Program-made: the position numbers and the translations under genes | In this document: positions 1-10,827 of the stretch, one piece after another | How positions within the stretch are numbered: position 1 is the first letter of the stretch | Layout of the letters: every line of letters begins with the position of its first letter | NCBI GenBank assembly: GCA_002007465.1 | Contig: LNAC01000233.1 | Location: 123,690-187,689 of the forward strand | Direction of reading: 5' to 3' | Length of the DNA: 64,000 nucleotides | DNA from: Ailurus styani | Taxonomy: Eukaryota; Chordata; Mammalia; Carnivora; Ailuridae | Notes under the pieces: model-generated | What the model saw: only the letters and a program-made list of their open reading frames with translations | Databases searched by the model: none | Told to the model about the DNA's origin: nothing

Positions 1-31
1 TGATCCTTGGACCACTTTGAGAATTACTGAC
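1..31 (+). repeat. Possible 3' end of a MER5-type hAT element
   Basis: The first 30 bases resemble the end of MER5A/B (a GGACCACTTTGAGAA-like stretch). The element is cut by the window edge, so the call rests on a very short match. Confidence 0.3.
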
Positions 32-111
32 CAATAAATCAAGGATTTTTCAAAGATTCAGACAAACCATGTTTTTAAATCAGTGTAGTCCAAGTTAACA
101 CTATATTGAAT

Positions 112-261
112 GGGACTCTTGGGTGGCTCAGTTGGTTAAGCAGCTGCCTTCAGCTCAGGTCATGATCCCAGGATCCTGGGATCCAGTTCTAAGTGGGGTT
201 CCTTGCATAACAAGGAGCCTGCTTCTCCCTCTGCCTGAAGCTCCCCCTGCTTGTTCTCGCA

Positions 262-296
<35 letters not shown>

Positions 297-323
297 GAAT
301 AAATAAATAAAATCTTAAAAAAA
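112..323 (+). mobile_element. can-SINE, plus strand
   Basis: The tRNA-derived head begins GGGACTCTTGGGTGGCTCAG. The body (CAGGTCATGATCCCAGGATC, then GGAGCCTGCTTCTCCCTCTG) leads into a (TC)n run at about 265-293 and an AATAAATAAAATCTTAAAAAAA tail. It is the general carnivore type rather than the mustelid-enriched type. I could not see a clean target-site duplication. The overlapping minus-strand open frame is SINE sequence. Confidence 0.93.
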
Positions 324-2200
324 GAGAGAGAACATTCATTTTGGCAAAATTCTTTAGCTTCCCAGTTTTTCCTCACAATGTCAGTCAGTATGTTGATACT
401 AACACCAGAGTGGCTAGCACTAGAGCCCTGAGTAAAACCTAATTCTTGATATGTGGTAATTCTTTATTTGGGACAAAGAAGGCTTTTTCCCCCCCCTTAA
501 GTACTAAGTACATTTTCATTAAAATAATATATAAATGAGTTTCATCTAAAAATTAGATGATTTGAGATGAAATTTTTTAGATGAAATTTATTTTATTTTA
601 CTTTATTTTAGATGAAATTTGATTTCATCTAAAACACAGTTATTAGTAAAAAAAATTAATTGAGGTAGCTGTAAGGACAAAAAAAATAAAAGGAAAGCTT
701 AATTTTCCCTGTTGAAAATAATAGATTTCTTTCCCCTCCCTTTTGTTAGAGCATTTATCTTAGAAAACTTGTAATTAAAATTTCTTTCTCTGTGCCTTTG
801 AAATATGTATAAATCTTTTTAGAAGCTAAATAAGCCTCTTGCAAGCAGCTGTGACCTAGGAGTGTCTTTCTCTAGGACCTTTGAGACATCTCTTTGAAAT
901 GTAATCAAGAGAGATTATACCCCTCTCTCCCAGTTTCTGTGAGGATGGGAGCCTAATTTGGATGAGCTTCCGGCTCCCAGCTACAAAACTACTTCTTGCA
1001 GTAAAGACAGGAGTAGTTTATTTTCCTTTGTCTAAAACCAATCAACAGACAGATATGGTCACTAGAATTATCAGGTGATTTTAGGATGAACTCTATCTAA
1101 TAAGTGGTACTATTAGCTCTTCTAACTGGAAGACTCTTTATGGTTTCTCTTGAGAACATATGGATTGTATCTGCTTGGCTTTACAAAAGGGTGAGATTTC
1201 TTTCTTTCTTTCTCTGCAATCCCTTAGTAAATTGCCTTTAATCATCACATTCTGGTTTAATGCTTATTCAATAATAACTGTTTTCTGTCCCTGCTACTTT
1301 TATGGAGAATGCTTTTTTGGATTGGGAGACGTTTTTGTTCTTAATTCTGTTCTCCCAAGATAGCAAAATCCTGTTTTAGAAATGTAGAATATTTTTTCCT
1401 GCTAGTTCATATTACCAGTTAAAACTTCCATCACTTTCAAGAATCAGTTGACTTCGTATACAACCTGATAAAGCAAAAACATATCTGTGACCAATGGAGT
1501 GTATAAAACCGGATTCCTGGTATGATGTTTTATTCATCATCTTTTAGAAACAGAAAATTTTTCTCATAAGGATAAATGATTTTAGTGTGGTCTCAAGACA
1601 AAAAAGGCTTTTGCTGTCTTATGTTCTTAATAATAATGGACTTGTATGTTCTAGTGGAAAGAACATGGATTAAAAAGTAGGTTTTCATCGCAGACTTTGA
1701 ATATTTACTATCAAATACCCTAAATTCCAGAGAAGATTTTGTAGCTGCAATAATGTTAAAAAATAAGTAACCAATATTTAATATTTTTAAATATGGTAAT
1801 TAGGTCAGCATTATCTTTCCTAAGTGGTTATTTCATGATCGTTTGAGTATTATTTTTTCATTTTCCTTGAGCTTACCAAACTTTATTCGTACCAAGTGTA
1901 GGCATTATTATAATGGTAGAATCCCTAAATTGATTTATAGTATTTTTTTCATGGCTAGCTTTTCTTCTTCATATAAGTTTCTGGTTCATTAGACTATTTC
2001 TTTCTTTGATAATTTAAATTTCTTTGTTCACAGACCTTTATTTCCTACCATAATTAACTTCCGGTTTTTGCTACCCTTGATGCTGCTATAATACACAAAG
2101 TTAATCTGGGCGCTGTTGCTAGTGAAATTAGAGTTTGCATCACTTACTTCTAACTTTTTAATGACAAACTGTAGGTTTCCCAGGAGATAGAAAGGGCGGG
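324..2200. other. AT-rich interval without gene; possible old LTR-like block
   Basis: No coding signal is visible. About 840-1360 (CAGCTGTGACCTAGGAGTGT onwards, ending in T-rich sequence) has the texture of an ancient LTR but I cannot name a family. A set of inverted TTTCATCTAAAA/TTTTAGATGAAA copies lies at 540-634. The 67-codon plus frame at 1160-1363 has no recognisable features. Confidence 0.4.
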
Positions 2201-2412
2201 GGGCGCTTGGGTGGCTCAGTGGGTTGAAGCCGCTGCCTTCGGCTCAGGTCATGATCCCAGGGTCCTGGGATCGAGGCCCACGTCGGGCTCTCTGCTCGGC
2301 AGGGAGCCTGCTTCCTCCTCTCTCCTCTCTCTCTGCCTGCCTCTCTGCCTACTTGTAATCTCTCTCTCTGTGTCAAATGAATAAATAAAAAGTCTTTAAA
2401 AAAAAAAAAGAA
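2201..2412 (+). mobile_element. can-SINE, mustelid-type, plus strand
   Basis: Head GGGCGCTTGGGTGGCTCAGT, then GAAGCCGCTGCCTTCGGCTC and a GAGGCCCACGTCGGGCTCTC block, the diagnostic arrangement of the younger subfamily. It ends in AATAAATAAAAAGTCTTT and an A run that merges into AAAGAAAGAAAGG. Flanks are GA/G-rich on both sides (AGAAAGGG left, AGAAAGGAG right), giving a plausible but imperfect duplication. Confidence 0.95.
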
Positions 2413-2690
2413 AGAAAGGAGAGGGGGGCGATGTCTTAAGAGTAATTCCTGCTAAGCGCTAGGCTGCCAGCCCTACTTTGAAAACTAATATTATAAACCA
2501 ATTTGACATATACAATTATTAAAAATGAAGTTAAAAGTAAAAGCTATTTAGGTTGTGTCCTCCTGCCTCATTTCTCCACTTTTTAGAGTAGGCCTTTAGA
2601 AATAGACTTAAGGAACCAGGGTGTTGGGAGGAAAGCTACAGTTTAGTTTTTGCCAAATGTAGCTTCGACAGATTAAAAAAATTGAGTTCT

Positions 2691-2890
2691 GGGGCGCCTG
2701 GGTGGCTCAGTCGGTTAAATGTCTGCCTTTGGCTCAGGTCCTGATTCCAGGGTCCTGAGATCAAGCCCCACGTCCGGCTTGCTGTTGGGCCAGAAGCCTG
2801 CTTCTCCCTCTCTCTCTATCCCTCTCTGCTTATGCACGCACTCTCTCTCTTTCTGAAATAAATAAAATCTTTAAAAAATAAAAATTAAAA
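2691..2890 (+). mobile_element. can-SINE, plus strand
   Basis: Head GGGGCGCCTGGGTGGCTCAG with GTCGGTTAAATGTCTGCCTT, the older carnivore-wide form. The pyrimidine-rich region is (CT)-rich, then AAATAAATAAAATCTTTAAA. Flanks AAAAAATTGAGTT (left) and AAAAATGAGTT (right) look like a slightly decayed target duplication. Confidence 0.92.
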
Positions 2891-3690
2891 ATGAGTTATG
2901 TTTACATACAAAATTGAAATAGAAACATCAGCACAGATGTATAAGAAATTTTACAATTTCTCTTTAGGGAATCCCAATCTAAAACCAGTTAGAGAGCTGA
3001 ATTGTTCTCTGTTTCAACTCCCTTATCTCTATCTACCTCTACTTCAGTTTATATTATTAAGTTTAAAGAACATTTTAGTACCCTGGAAATTAATAATTTA
3101 TATGAACTGAATATGTTATTAGAGAGAAATTAGTCTTAGTGCTAAACATTGTGTTATATGGCACAGAGTATATGCCTTGGAATTTTTAAAGTATGTATGT
3201 TAATAGTGTCATAAATATTTTTAAAAAGAATCTGGTGACTTGCTTATTTTAAGTGAAAAGGTATTTAAAAAAAAAAAACTTTTAAGGGTCTGTTAGGTTA
3301 AGCCAATCACAAAATAAAAAGTCCAAGAAAAAAAAAACACTTGTAAAATGTCTGCACTATAAAATAAGTGTGTAAAAATGTGACTTGTGGCTTTCTGAGC
3401 ACAAGTGACAGGCTCTGGGAGACAATAAAGGCGAGTGTTTCATTGAGTCACTTGCACTGAAATCAATTTTAAAGACTACAGATTTTAAGTTCTATATTTC
3501 AACAAAACCAGAACATAAAACAGAGAGCAAACAAACTTTGAAACATATACCTCATATAATTCTGTAATGAAAGCTGTTAAAAGAATCTGCAAAAGCAAGA
3601 TGATTCATGCTAGTTTTCTGAAATTCTTGGGAAAGGAAACTGGATATTCTGGAGTTGACAAATTCAGAAGACAAAAACATTCACAAATGT
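2891..3690. other. AT-rich interval, nothing assigned
   Basis: Contains short A runs (3268-3280, 3328-3338) but no open frame, SINE or recognisable relic. The 70-codon frame at 2898-3110 shows no domain, signal peptide or splice context that would make it convincing. Confidence 0.5.
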
Positions 3691-4620
3691 GCTTAAACAT
3701 CAGACATATTTTTAAGCCTATCACTGTGCCAGTTTTGGGGTAGAGCAATTATGGGCAAGGTAGACAGAGGCCCTCCCCCTATACAGAAAAGAGGACACCT
3801 AAACAACCCCCGTGGCTGAGTGCAGTGGGAACAAAGGTACAGATGCAGTGGCAGCCATAACAGGAACCCCAGCCTGAACTGGGGAAAGGAGTGGAGATCC
3901 AGGAGGATTCCCTGGAGGAAGGGATAGCTAGATTGGAACTGAAGGATGAGTAGAAATTAGCAAGGTGAAGAGAAACAAGACTATTTCAGAGAAAATAGCT
4001 TATGTGAAGACTCAGAGGTGAAAAAAATCATGGACCCCCAAAGAAATAAAAGTTCAATAGGATTGGAGCTTAGATCACCTGGACTGTTGAGAGGCAAGAA
4101 ATGAACCTGAACATATAGGTAGAAGGTAGGGCATAAAAAGCAGACTTCATAACATCAAAGAATATTTGCAAAAGGGCAACAAAGGGCCTTCAAGAATTGT
4201 GTGTCACAGGGATCTCTCTCTAAAGAATGGGCTGGAGGACTGCAGGAGAGGCTGGATGATGGCTTGGAGAGGTTACAGCAGGGGAGGTGGGATAATGTTG
4301 ATGAGAAGATAGAATTGTCAAGACCTGGTGAGAGACGATGTGAACAGTGAGGAGTGAGGAACAGCGAAATGTCAAGGTGGTTCCAGGTATCTGATGTAGG
4401 CAAATATGATGGTGCATTTATTAGGAAAGGAAACGTCAAAAACAAAAAGAGGAAATGTGAAGCCAAGAGCAGTGTGGATTTGGCACAGGGTAAGTTTGAG
4501 GCATGTTAGTTGAAGATTTCTGTGAGCCCTCCCAGGAAGGACCTCTAGTAAGAGCTGGGTCTTGGGACTGGAGCTCAGGAGAGGAGCGTAGGATAGAGGT
4601 GGATGTCTAAGAGTCAAAAG
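3690..4620 (-). repeat. Ancient L2-type LINE relic, antisense
   Basis: The stretch reads like a degraded antisense copy of a very old mammalian LINE: a CACTGTGCCAGTTTTGGGGT-type start, then GGCTGGATGATGGCTTGGAG, CAGGGGAGGTGGGATAA and GGCATGTTAGTTGAAGAT-like blocks in the expected order. Related-looking sequence reappears at 5636-5720, so later material may have split the copy. Minus-strand frames of 65-103 codons inside it are explained by the relic. Family assignment is from memory of the consensus and is moderate. Confidence 0.45.
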
Positions 4621-4636
4621 ATTGCAGATTATAGTG

Positions 4637-4790
4637 TATCATTTTACACATATAATATATGTGTGTGTATATAATGTTATACAGGATGTATATGTTATAC
4701 AGGATGTTATACAGAATATGTATATATATCACAGAATATATATTAAATAAATAAATAAATAAATAATAAAAAATATGTCATGAAATACTC
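4637..4790. repeat. AT-rich low-complexity tract with short tandem units
   Basis: Alternating TA/TG runs, three tandem-like copies of a GTTATACAGGATGT unit at about 4673-4715, and an (AAAT)n run at 4745-4768. Confidence 0.8.
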
Positions 4791-5636
4791 TGTCAGGCAG
4801 ACTTCTCGCTCTTTCTCATTTCCTGCCTCTCAAGAATCACTCACCCTCCCTGTGCATTAGCTTCTTGGCATTTCTTAGTTGTACTAACCAGCCCTTCCAG
4901 GCAGCCATTGAGGTAACAAAAGCCTTTGTGGGACTGTTTTTCTCAAGTCTCAGTACTGGAACTTCTAGTTCTTCCTCCACATGGGCACAATGGGGCTTTG
5001 CCAAAGCCCAGGCCTCAGGGGGTTCTAGACAGATGACAGTCAGATGTTGTGGCCCTGTTGGCAGGAGCTGGAGTTTTGCAAATGTTGAAATGATGCGTCT
5101 CACAGGGACCTCTATAGCTAAGAATCCAGTGAAATCACTGAGAGGCAGAAAAATTTTCCGAAGTACAGGACGAAGTTTTGAAAGGGCAAAGTGAAAGTGG
5201 GTCTGGTACATCCCGTGAGGAAAACTGGGAAGTTGGAGTGGAAAAAGGAATATCAGAGGGCAAAGGAAGAATGTGTCTAAGGTTTCTGTCTAGTCGTACA
5301 CAATAAACACTGACGTGGATAGGCACTCTTTCCTTCTGCTTCTGGCAATGTGCTTTAGTGTTCCTGTGTTAACCGAGCCTCCCCCACTCTTGGTTCATTT
5401 GGTTTGGGTTGAGTGAACCCCACCCAGTTGTTTCCTAGATGCAGCCAGTCAGGTGACCTCCCTGAGCCCCCCAGGCCAATGGGACTCCATGTCTCAATGG
5501 AACTTCACTGGTAAAGAGCTGGAAGCCTGAGACTTTTAAGTTTTATGAACCAATGAATTTCCTTTCCTTGTTTAGGTCAGTTAGAATTGTTTTTCTGTCA
5601 TTCTGCCATATCTGTCACTCCTGACTGCTACAGGGA
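4791..5636. repeat. LTR-like block containing an open frame on each strand
   Basis: The right end (AATGAATTTCCTTTCC, TTTTTCTGTCA, then CTGACTGCTACAGG) resembles the 3' end of an old mammalian LTR, with AATAAA at 5301-5306. Inside it, open frames run for about 110-125 codons on both strands (4865-5194 plus; 4837-5211 minus). The minus frame is bounded by splice-like signals (see findings). No protein family is recognised, so I list no gene here. Confidence 0.35.
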
Positions 5637-6732
5637 CCGAGAAGCGTCCATTGGATTTCATGATAGAAACCACTGGTCCTGGTGAGGATGATTTCAGTGC
5701 AGCAGCATTGGAGAAGTCGGGATGATTCTGACCACTTCTTCATCTTCTTTCAACAGGCTTAGAATGCTGTTTCACTACTTGCCAAAGGACTAAGAATGAC
5801 AATGCTTGGCACATCTATAGGAGGAAGCAAAATTGACAAATGCAAGAGTGTTTGGCATCCATGACCTTATGACTCTGGACCTTCCCTGGGGTCAGGAGTG
5901 CTGCCAGAACATAGCAGACCCCTCAGTTCTAAAAGATTGCAGGCAATCCATGATAATGAATAGGTTCGATTTTAATGTGTATTCCCCCAAGTACCTAATC
6001 CCATACCAGGAACATACTGGACTTCCGTGAAATATGGGTTCACTTGAGATGCCTGGCCTACAAGGAGTGAGGAACAGCCTACAGGATCACTCAATCTGGA
6101 GTTTTCACAGAAGATGCTGTCCCTTTCAGGGCTGAAAAGATTATATTTTGGTCAAATTTCCAAAGTCTGATCACTCTAAAGACTAGATGAAATTTTTAGA
6201 TTTATTAAATTAGATTTAGATTAGAAATTTTTAGATCCATTTTATGATTCTTCCCTTCATCTCCATTCTTCTTTTTAGAATGGTAATAAATCAGTTACTC
6301 AAAACCCAGTTTTCTGTCCTATAATTCTCATATCCACTCCTTTCTCATTCAAGTTGTGTTCCCAGATTCAGGTGCTCGTGACCTCTGGCCTAGAATAAAG
6401 GAACAGCGTCCTAACTGGTCTTTGTGCCTCCAGCCACTGTCTGCTCTTCTACACCCTTATACAGCTTAATGATTTCATAATTTCATCAAACGTCTGAGTC
6501 TTAGTAAGCAGAGGTATTGGATAACCCAACAACCACAGTGTATTTATACTTCTGTTATAGCATGTGTAGTAGCCAAACTTTTATTGAAACTTTTAACTTC
6601 CATAAAGAACTATAAGTTTTTTGAAGTTGGAGAATGATTCTGTGGGCTTCAATTCACTAATAAGGCCACAAGGCAACTAAATGGAAAGAAATTTCCTTAA
6701 ATACTGGCATGTAGAAAGTAGATAATGAGTTT
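5637..6732. other. Interval without gene; possible L2-like continuation at its left edge
   Basis: About 5636-5720 (CCGAGAAGCGTCCATTGG, then GATTTCAGTGCAGCAGCATT) looks like more of the L2-like relic seen at 3.7-4.6 kb. The rest is unassigned. A short direct repeat of AAATTTTTAGAT occurs near 6190 and 6225. Confidence 0.35.
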
Positions 6733-6932
6733 CCTTTTTTTCCTTGAGATTTTATTTATTTATTTATCTGAGAGAGAGCGAGCATGAGCAGGAGGAGTGG
6801 CAGACAGAGGGAGAGTGAGAAACAGACTCCCCGCTGAGCAGAGAGCCTGATGCAGGGCTTGTTCCCAGGACCCCGGGATCGTGACCTGAACCAAAGGCAG
6901 ATGCTTAACCAACCTAGCCACTCAGGCACCCC
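6733..6932 (-). mobile_element. can-SINE, minus strand, old copy
   Basis: Reading on the plus strand it runs T tail, GATTTTATTTATTTATTTAT, GAGAGAGAGCGAGCATGAGC, then CCACTCAGGCACCCC at its 5' end. It is more diverged than its neighbours. TGAGTTT occurs at both edges (6727-6733 and about 6938-6944), a short candidate duplication. Confidence 0.92.
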
Positions 6933-7171
6933 AATACTGAGTTTTAATTTAGCTCTTGGAAGTGTGATCTGAGACCTGATACTACTTTGCTTATATTTTG
7001 TTAACATGGACCTGGTCAAGAGGGAATCCGGTGTCAGTCCTGGTCCTATAGTTTTAATAAATTGAGTAATCATGTGTTTAGATACTGAAAAATTGGTGGA
7101 GCACAAGTAACAATGATGATTGACTAAAACTTTAAAGGAAACATTCTTTGCCACATCTCTTTCTGCTTTGC

Positions 7172-7185
7172 ATTTCTGTAAGATC
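7172..7185. repeat. Target-site duplication, left copy
   Basis: ATTTCTGTAAGATC here is repeated perfectly at 7393-7406, bracketing the minus-strand SINE between them. Fourteen matching bases with no mismatch imply a fairly recent insertion. Confidence 0.95.
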
Positions 7186-7392
7186 CTTTTTTTTTTAAAA
7201 GATTTTATTTACTTATTTGACACAGAGAGAGAGATCAGATCACAAGTAGGCAGAGAGGCAGACAGAGAGAGAGGAGGAAGCAGGCTCCCTGCTGAGCAGA
7301 GAGCCCAATGCGGGCCTCGATCCCAGTACCCTGAGATCATGACCTGAGCCGAAAGCAGAGGCTTTAACCCACTGAGCCACCCAGGTGCCCAT
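7186..7392 (-). mobile_element. can-SINE, mustelid-type, minus strand
   Basis: Complete copy from T tail (CCTTTTTTTTTTAAAAGATT) to 5' end CCACCCAGGTGCCC, with the younger GCCGAAAGCAGAGGCTTTAA head. A perfect 14-bp duplication flanks it. Open frames on both strands over this interval are SINE sequence. Confidence 0.96.
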
Positions 7393-7406
7393 ATTTCTGT
7401 AAGATC

Positions 7407-8424
7407 TTAACTGAGACTTTATGTTCTTCTTCAAACTCACAGAATATCTGCAGTAAACAATAAGATGTATATGCTTAAAATGAAAATTCATTTGAATATA
7501 TTTTCTGATTTCCCATCTGTAAAATTTTGCATCTGTAAAAAATATTTTCTTAAAAGGAAAAGGAACACATTCGCAAGTTTCATTACCTCAGGGAAAAGTG
7601 GAGTTTTCGAAACAATTTTAATGTTTTTATTTTTCTTTAATTTATAACTCATGATTTAATTTTTATTCGCATTTCATATTCACATTTGCATGATAAAGAG
7701 ATGCTATGTCACTTTTAAATGCCTTTTTATCATCTGAGTAGCTGAAGGAAGAGAAGTAAGGGAAGAGAAGTAAGGGATGAAAACGGGTAAGGATTTTTAA
7801 AATCTCATATTGGATCAACTCCCCTAATCCTCCAAAATTCAGCACTAATTAGCAGTGGCAGACAACCATCTTCCCGGTGGAAGGTTTGGAATGAATATTT
7901 CATGTTTAGATTCATGGCAGTTCAATAATGTCACCTCCTCTGCCACCCCTCCTTTTGAATGGGATCACCTGTGTAATGGAAGTTTGGGCTTTCAGTGATA
8001 ACAATAATCATCTAAGTTGTCCTTTACCAGAAATCAGCATCAGCTTAGTTGGCATATAACCCAAAAGCTCTCCTCTCGCTTTTGATTGAGCAGCTTAGTC
8101 TGAGGCACTGCCAGACAGATGTCAAAGCCATGTTATTGCTAATAAGTGCTAAAGTCTTCTTAGAAGGCAAGGAAAAACCCCCTTTCAAAAATGACAGAAC
8201 AGATAGAAAGCTCCGAAACCATCTTTCTTCCTTCTCTGTCAGTTAATTTGCAAAATATTTCTGAGGATGTTTTGAAGAGGGTTAGTTATGGGGGATAATG
8301 AGAAGTGGCCTTGGACATGCCAAGTCCTTAGTCCTTGTTTTTAATTATGCTGGTGGACAATGGTGAAGGTAGAGTATTGCATTACTAATCTGGGGCCACC
8401 CCTTTCTGCCAGACATCTGCCAAC
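7407..8424. other. Interval without gene
   Basis: No repeat or exon assigned. Three frames of 60-65 codons (7465-7647 plus, 7663-7845 minus, 8049-8246 plus) have no recognisable product and no supporting splice or initiation context. Confidence 0.5.
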
Positions 8425-8570
8425 CACTTTATATATGTCGCCTTCTTATGTGGTTCCACATAACACATTGAAAAAGATAGGATTATTATACTTTTTATAT
8501 AGAAGGAAATGAAGGCACAGTTTCACAACTTAAGAGAGGTCAAATACAAAGGATCAAAATTTAGAGTCTC
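8425..8570 (-). repeat. MIR relic, antisense
   Basis: Shows the antisense MIR order: a CACTTTATATATGT-type segment, then AAGGAAATGAAGGCACAG and AACTTAAGAGAGGTCAA. Heavily diverged. Confidence 0.5.
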
Positions 8571-8839
8571 ATTACATTTTACAACAGTCACCCTGAAAGA
8601 CAGAGGACAATGAAGGGATGCTTCAAACTTTAGCAGGAAAAATATTTCTCATTTAGATTATACACCAAGCCAAACTATGAATCAGGCCAGAGCAAAATAA
8701 GGACATATTCAAACAAGAAAGTTTTCAACAAAACAAAAAGAGCACCATTTCTTAGGAGAATATGACCAAAAAAAGAGTGAAGTAAAAAGAAAAAAGAAAA
8801 AGAGCAACTCATGGGTAACAGGGAAGAGATGACAAATGA

Positions 8840-9212
8840 TAGAGAAGAGCTTTCTCCATGACCCCTTGAATCTAGTCTGGCCTGTGACTTTCTTAGGACA
8901 GTGAAACAGTAGGTGGCACAAGCAAAAGCTTCATTTTTTTGTCTTAGAGCTTCCTCAATACTGCACTAGGGACCCCAATCATCTCCACTGTGTAGAAAAG
9001 CCTGAGCTTGCTCACTGAATGATGAAAACCACATGGCCCCTCTGTACCCCCATTTTTCATGCCCGGCCAGTTAACGCAGGGGTCCCTGGCTCAATTTCAT
9101 TCAGACCCAGGAGTAAATCCACAATGCTGATCCACAAGACTATAAGTCAAATAAATGGTGATTGTGTTAAGCGACTGAGTTTGGGGGTGGTTTTCACACT
9201 GTACAACATAAA
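8840..9212 (+). mobile_element. MLT1-like MaLR LTR (5' LTR of a relic provirus?)
   Basis: Features typical of MLT1-class LTRs appear in order: CCTTGAATCTAGTCTGGCCT with GTGACTTTCTTAGG near the start, GTCAAATAAATGGTGATTGT near the polyadenylation region, and GAGTTTGGGGGTGGTTTTC at the end. The same pattern recurs at 10.83-11.27 kb in the same direction. It is non-coding, and the 71-codon plus and 81-codon minus frames overlapping it are incidental. Confidence 0.6.
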
Positions 9213-9551
9213 TAATGATGAAATTGGGAGCTAGATATGGGGTGCTGCCAAAAGAAAAAGTTAGAAGATGCGGCACTGGCTTTGAGACAAGGCAGCAGGC
9301 AAAAACAGCTGTTTGCAAATTTGGAAAGACGGTGACCTGCATTATATAAAGGAGTACAACTGGCAGAACTAAAACCTGTCACGACTTGGGAAAGAGGAAG
9401 TACCTAATGAACTTTTGTATTTGCTAAGGAGATCACCAGAAAGAATCTTAAAAGTGTCAGAAATTTCTTTTGTGATTAAGTATGGGAAGAGGGAGATGAG
9501 TTAAAGAAAGATTTAGTTTTGAGAGTATTTCTCAAAGGATTATTTAGTTTC

Positions 9552-9733
9552 GGGGTGCCTGGGTGGCTCGGTCAGTTAAGCGTCTGGCGTTGGATCAGGT
9601 CATGATCCCAGGGTCCTGGGATCGAGCCCCACATTGGTCCCTTACTTGGCAGAGAGCTCTCTGCTGCTCCCCGTGCTTGTGGGTAGTGTACTGGCTCTTT
9701 CTCTCTGAGTCAAATAAATAAATATAATCTTTT
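9552..9733 (+). mobile_element. can-SINE, plus strand, older of a tandem pair
   Basis: Head GGGGTGCCTGGGTGGCTCGG with GTCTGGCGTTGGATCAGGTC, the carnivore-wide form with several private changes. Its A-rich tail (AATATAATCTTTTAAAAAAT) hosts the next SINE. Confidence 0.94.
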
Positions 9734-9748
9734 AAAAAATTAGTTTTA

Positions 9749-9948
9749 GGGCGCCTGGGTGGCTCAGTGGGTTAAAGCCTCTGCTTTCGGCTCAGGTCAT
9801 GATCTCAGGGTCCTGGGATCGAGGCCCGCATCGGGCTCTCTGCTCGGCAGGGAGCCTGCTTCCTCCTCTCCCTGTCTCTCTGCCTGCCTCTCTGCCTACT
9901 TGTAATCTCTTTCTGTGTTTCAAATAAATAAATAAAAAATCTTTAAAA
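9749..9948 (+). mobile_element. can-SINE, mustelid-type, inserted in the tail of the preceding SINE
   Basis: Clean young copy (GCGCCTGGGTGGCTCAGTGG, GAGGCCCGCATCGGGCTCTC). AAAAAATTAGTTTTA flanks it at 9734-9748 and 9949-9963, a perfect 15-bp duplication that includes the end of the older SINE's tail. The older copy was therefore in place first. Confidence 0.96.
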
Positions 9949-10827
9949 AAAAAATTAGTTTTAAAGCAAAATTTAGAGGGAATTTACAAGGCTTAGGACC
10001 TGTTGAGTTAGACAATAACTCACATTCTGCCTTACTATATAGTAAAAAATTTGATCTTAATGGTAAAGATCAAATCAAGAGCGTGGCTATAAGAAAAATT
10101 GTTAAGATCTGTATAAAAGATTTAGGGTAATACCTAGAAACACCTCTCAACTACATAAAAAAAGCTTCTAAGAAAACTGAAAAACATGTTTTAAGGGTTT
10201 TATCCAAGCAAAAGAGCACTAACTTTAATTTACAGGGACTGAGATTGTTCACATTGCAAAAATGCTTCTAGACTCCCAAAATTCCATTAGCAGAAAACAG
10301 GTTGAAATAGCTGCTTACCTGAAAAATGGGCTACTTTTTTCATGAAAAGGAAAAGACATTTCAGAGAAGGAACCAAAAGCCCAAAAAAAGAACAGTGGAT
10401 CAGGTCACGGTCAAGGAAATGTGCTGGAAAGTCCTCGGAGGGAGCATGACCAAGCTCTAGTCAAGGAGCACCCTCTGTTTCTGGCAAGTTTGTCCTACAG
10501 CATTTCAGAATTCTTATGAACTGGTCCCTTTTTTTTTTTTATTGGTAGGGTCTGTTATGGTATGTTGTATTTATCTGGCATGACACGGTGTGATATGCTG
10601 TGGTCTGTCTATATGATATAGATGTCGGGAGTGTGTGTGGTGGGGGCGTATATCTTATCTTCTTTTGTCTCTGGATATAAGGGACTTGTATTCGAAGAGA
10701 TGCTTAGACCTTGGGCATCAAATCTGATGCCCTAACCATATAAGACTTTTTAGGGATCTGAGATGAAGAACACATGTTGCATGTGAGAACAATGTAAGTT
10801 ACTGCAGCCACAGGTAAATTGCAAAAC

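Larger units (their letters stand above)
9213..10827 (+). mobile_element. MaLR internal region, non-coding, with SINE insertions
   Basis: Lies between two like-oriented MLT1-type LTRs. After removing two SINEs it is about 1.2 kb, close to what is expected of MaLR internal sequence. Stretches such as GCAGGCAAAAACAGCTG, GAGAGTATTTCTCAAAGGA and CACATTGCAAAAATGCTTCT fit that class in my judgement. No gag, pol or env similarity is visible, as expected for MaLRs. An AT/GT-rich patch at 10530-10660 is unassigned. Confidence 0.5.

Noticed and set aside
112..323. tRNA-like head of the can-SINEs as tRNA genes
   Set aside because: The heads keep polymerase III-like boxes but lack a foldable acceptor and anticodon arm, and are followed by the SINE body and tail. 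They are retroposons.
155..376. Open frames of 60-85 codons over many loci (also 2158-2376, 7120-7491, 32541-32729, 41570-41803, 44758-44973, 47881-48081, 62085-62342)
   Set aside because: They translate the can-SINE body. The same peptide patterns (such as AQWVK or SGS-W-ARV-like stretches) recur at each copy, which marks them as repeat sequence rather than genes.
9734..9963. Direct repeat AAAAAATTAGTTTTA as an attachment site
   Set aside because: It is the target-site duplication of the SINE at 9749.
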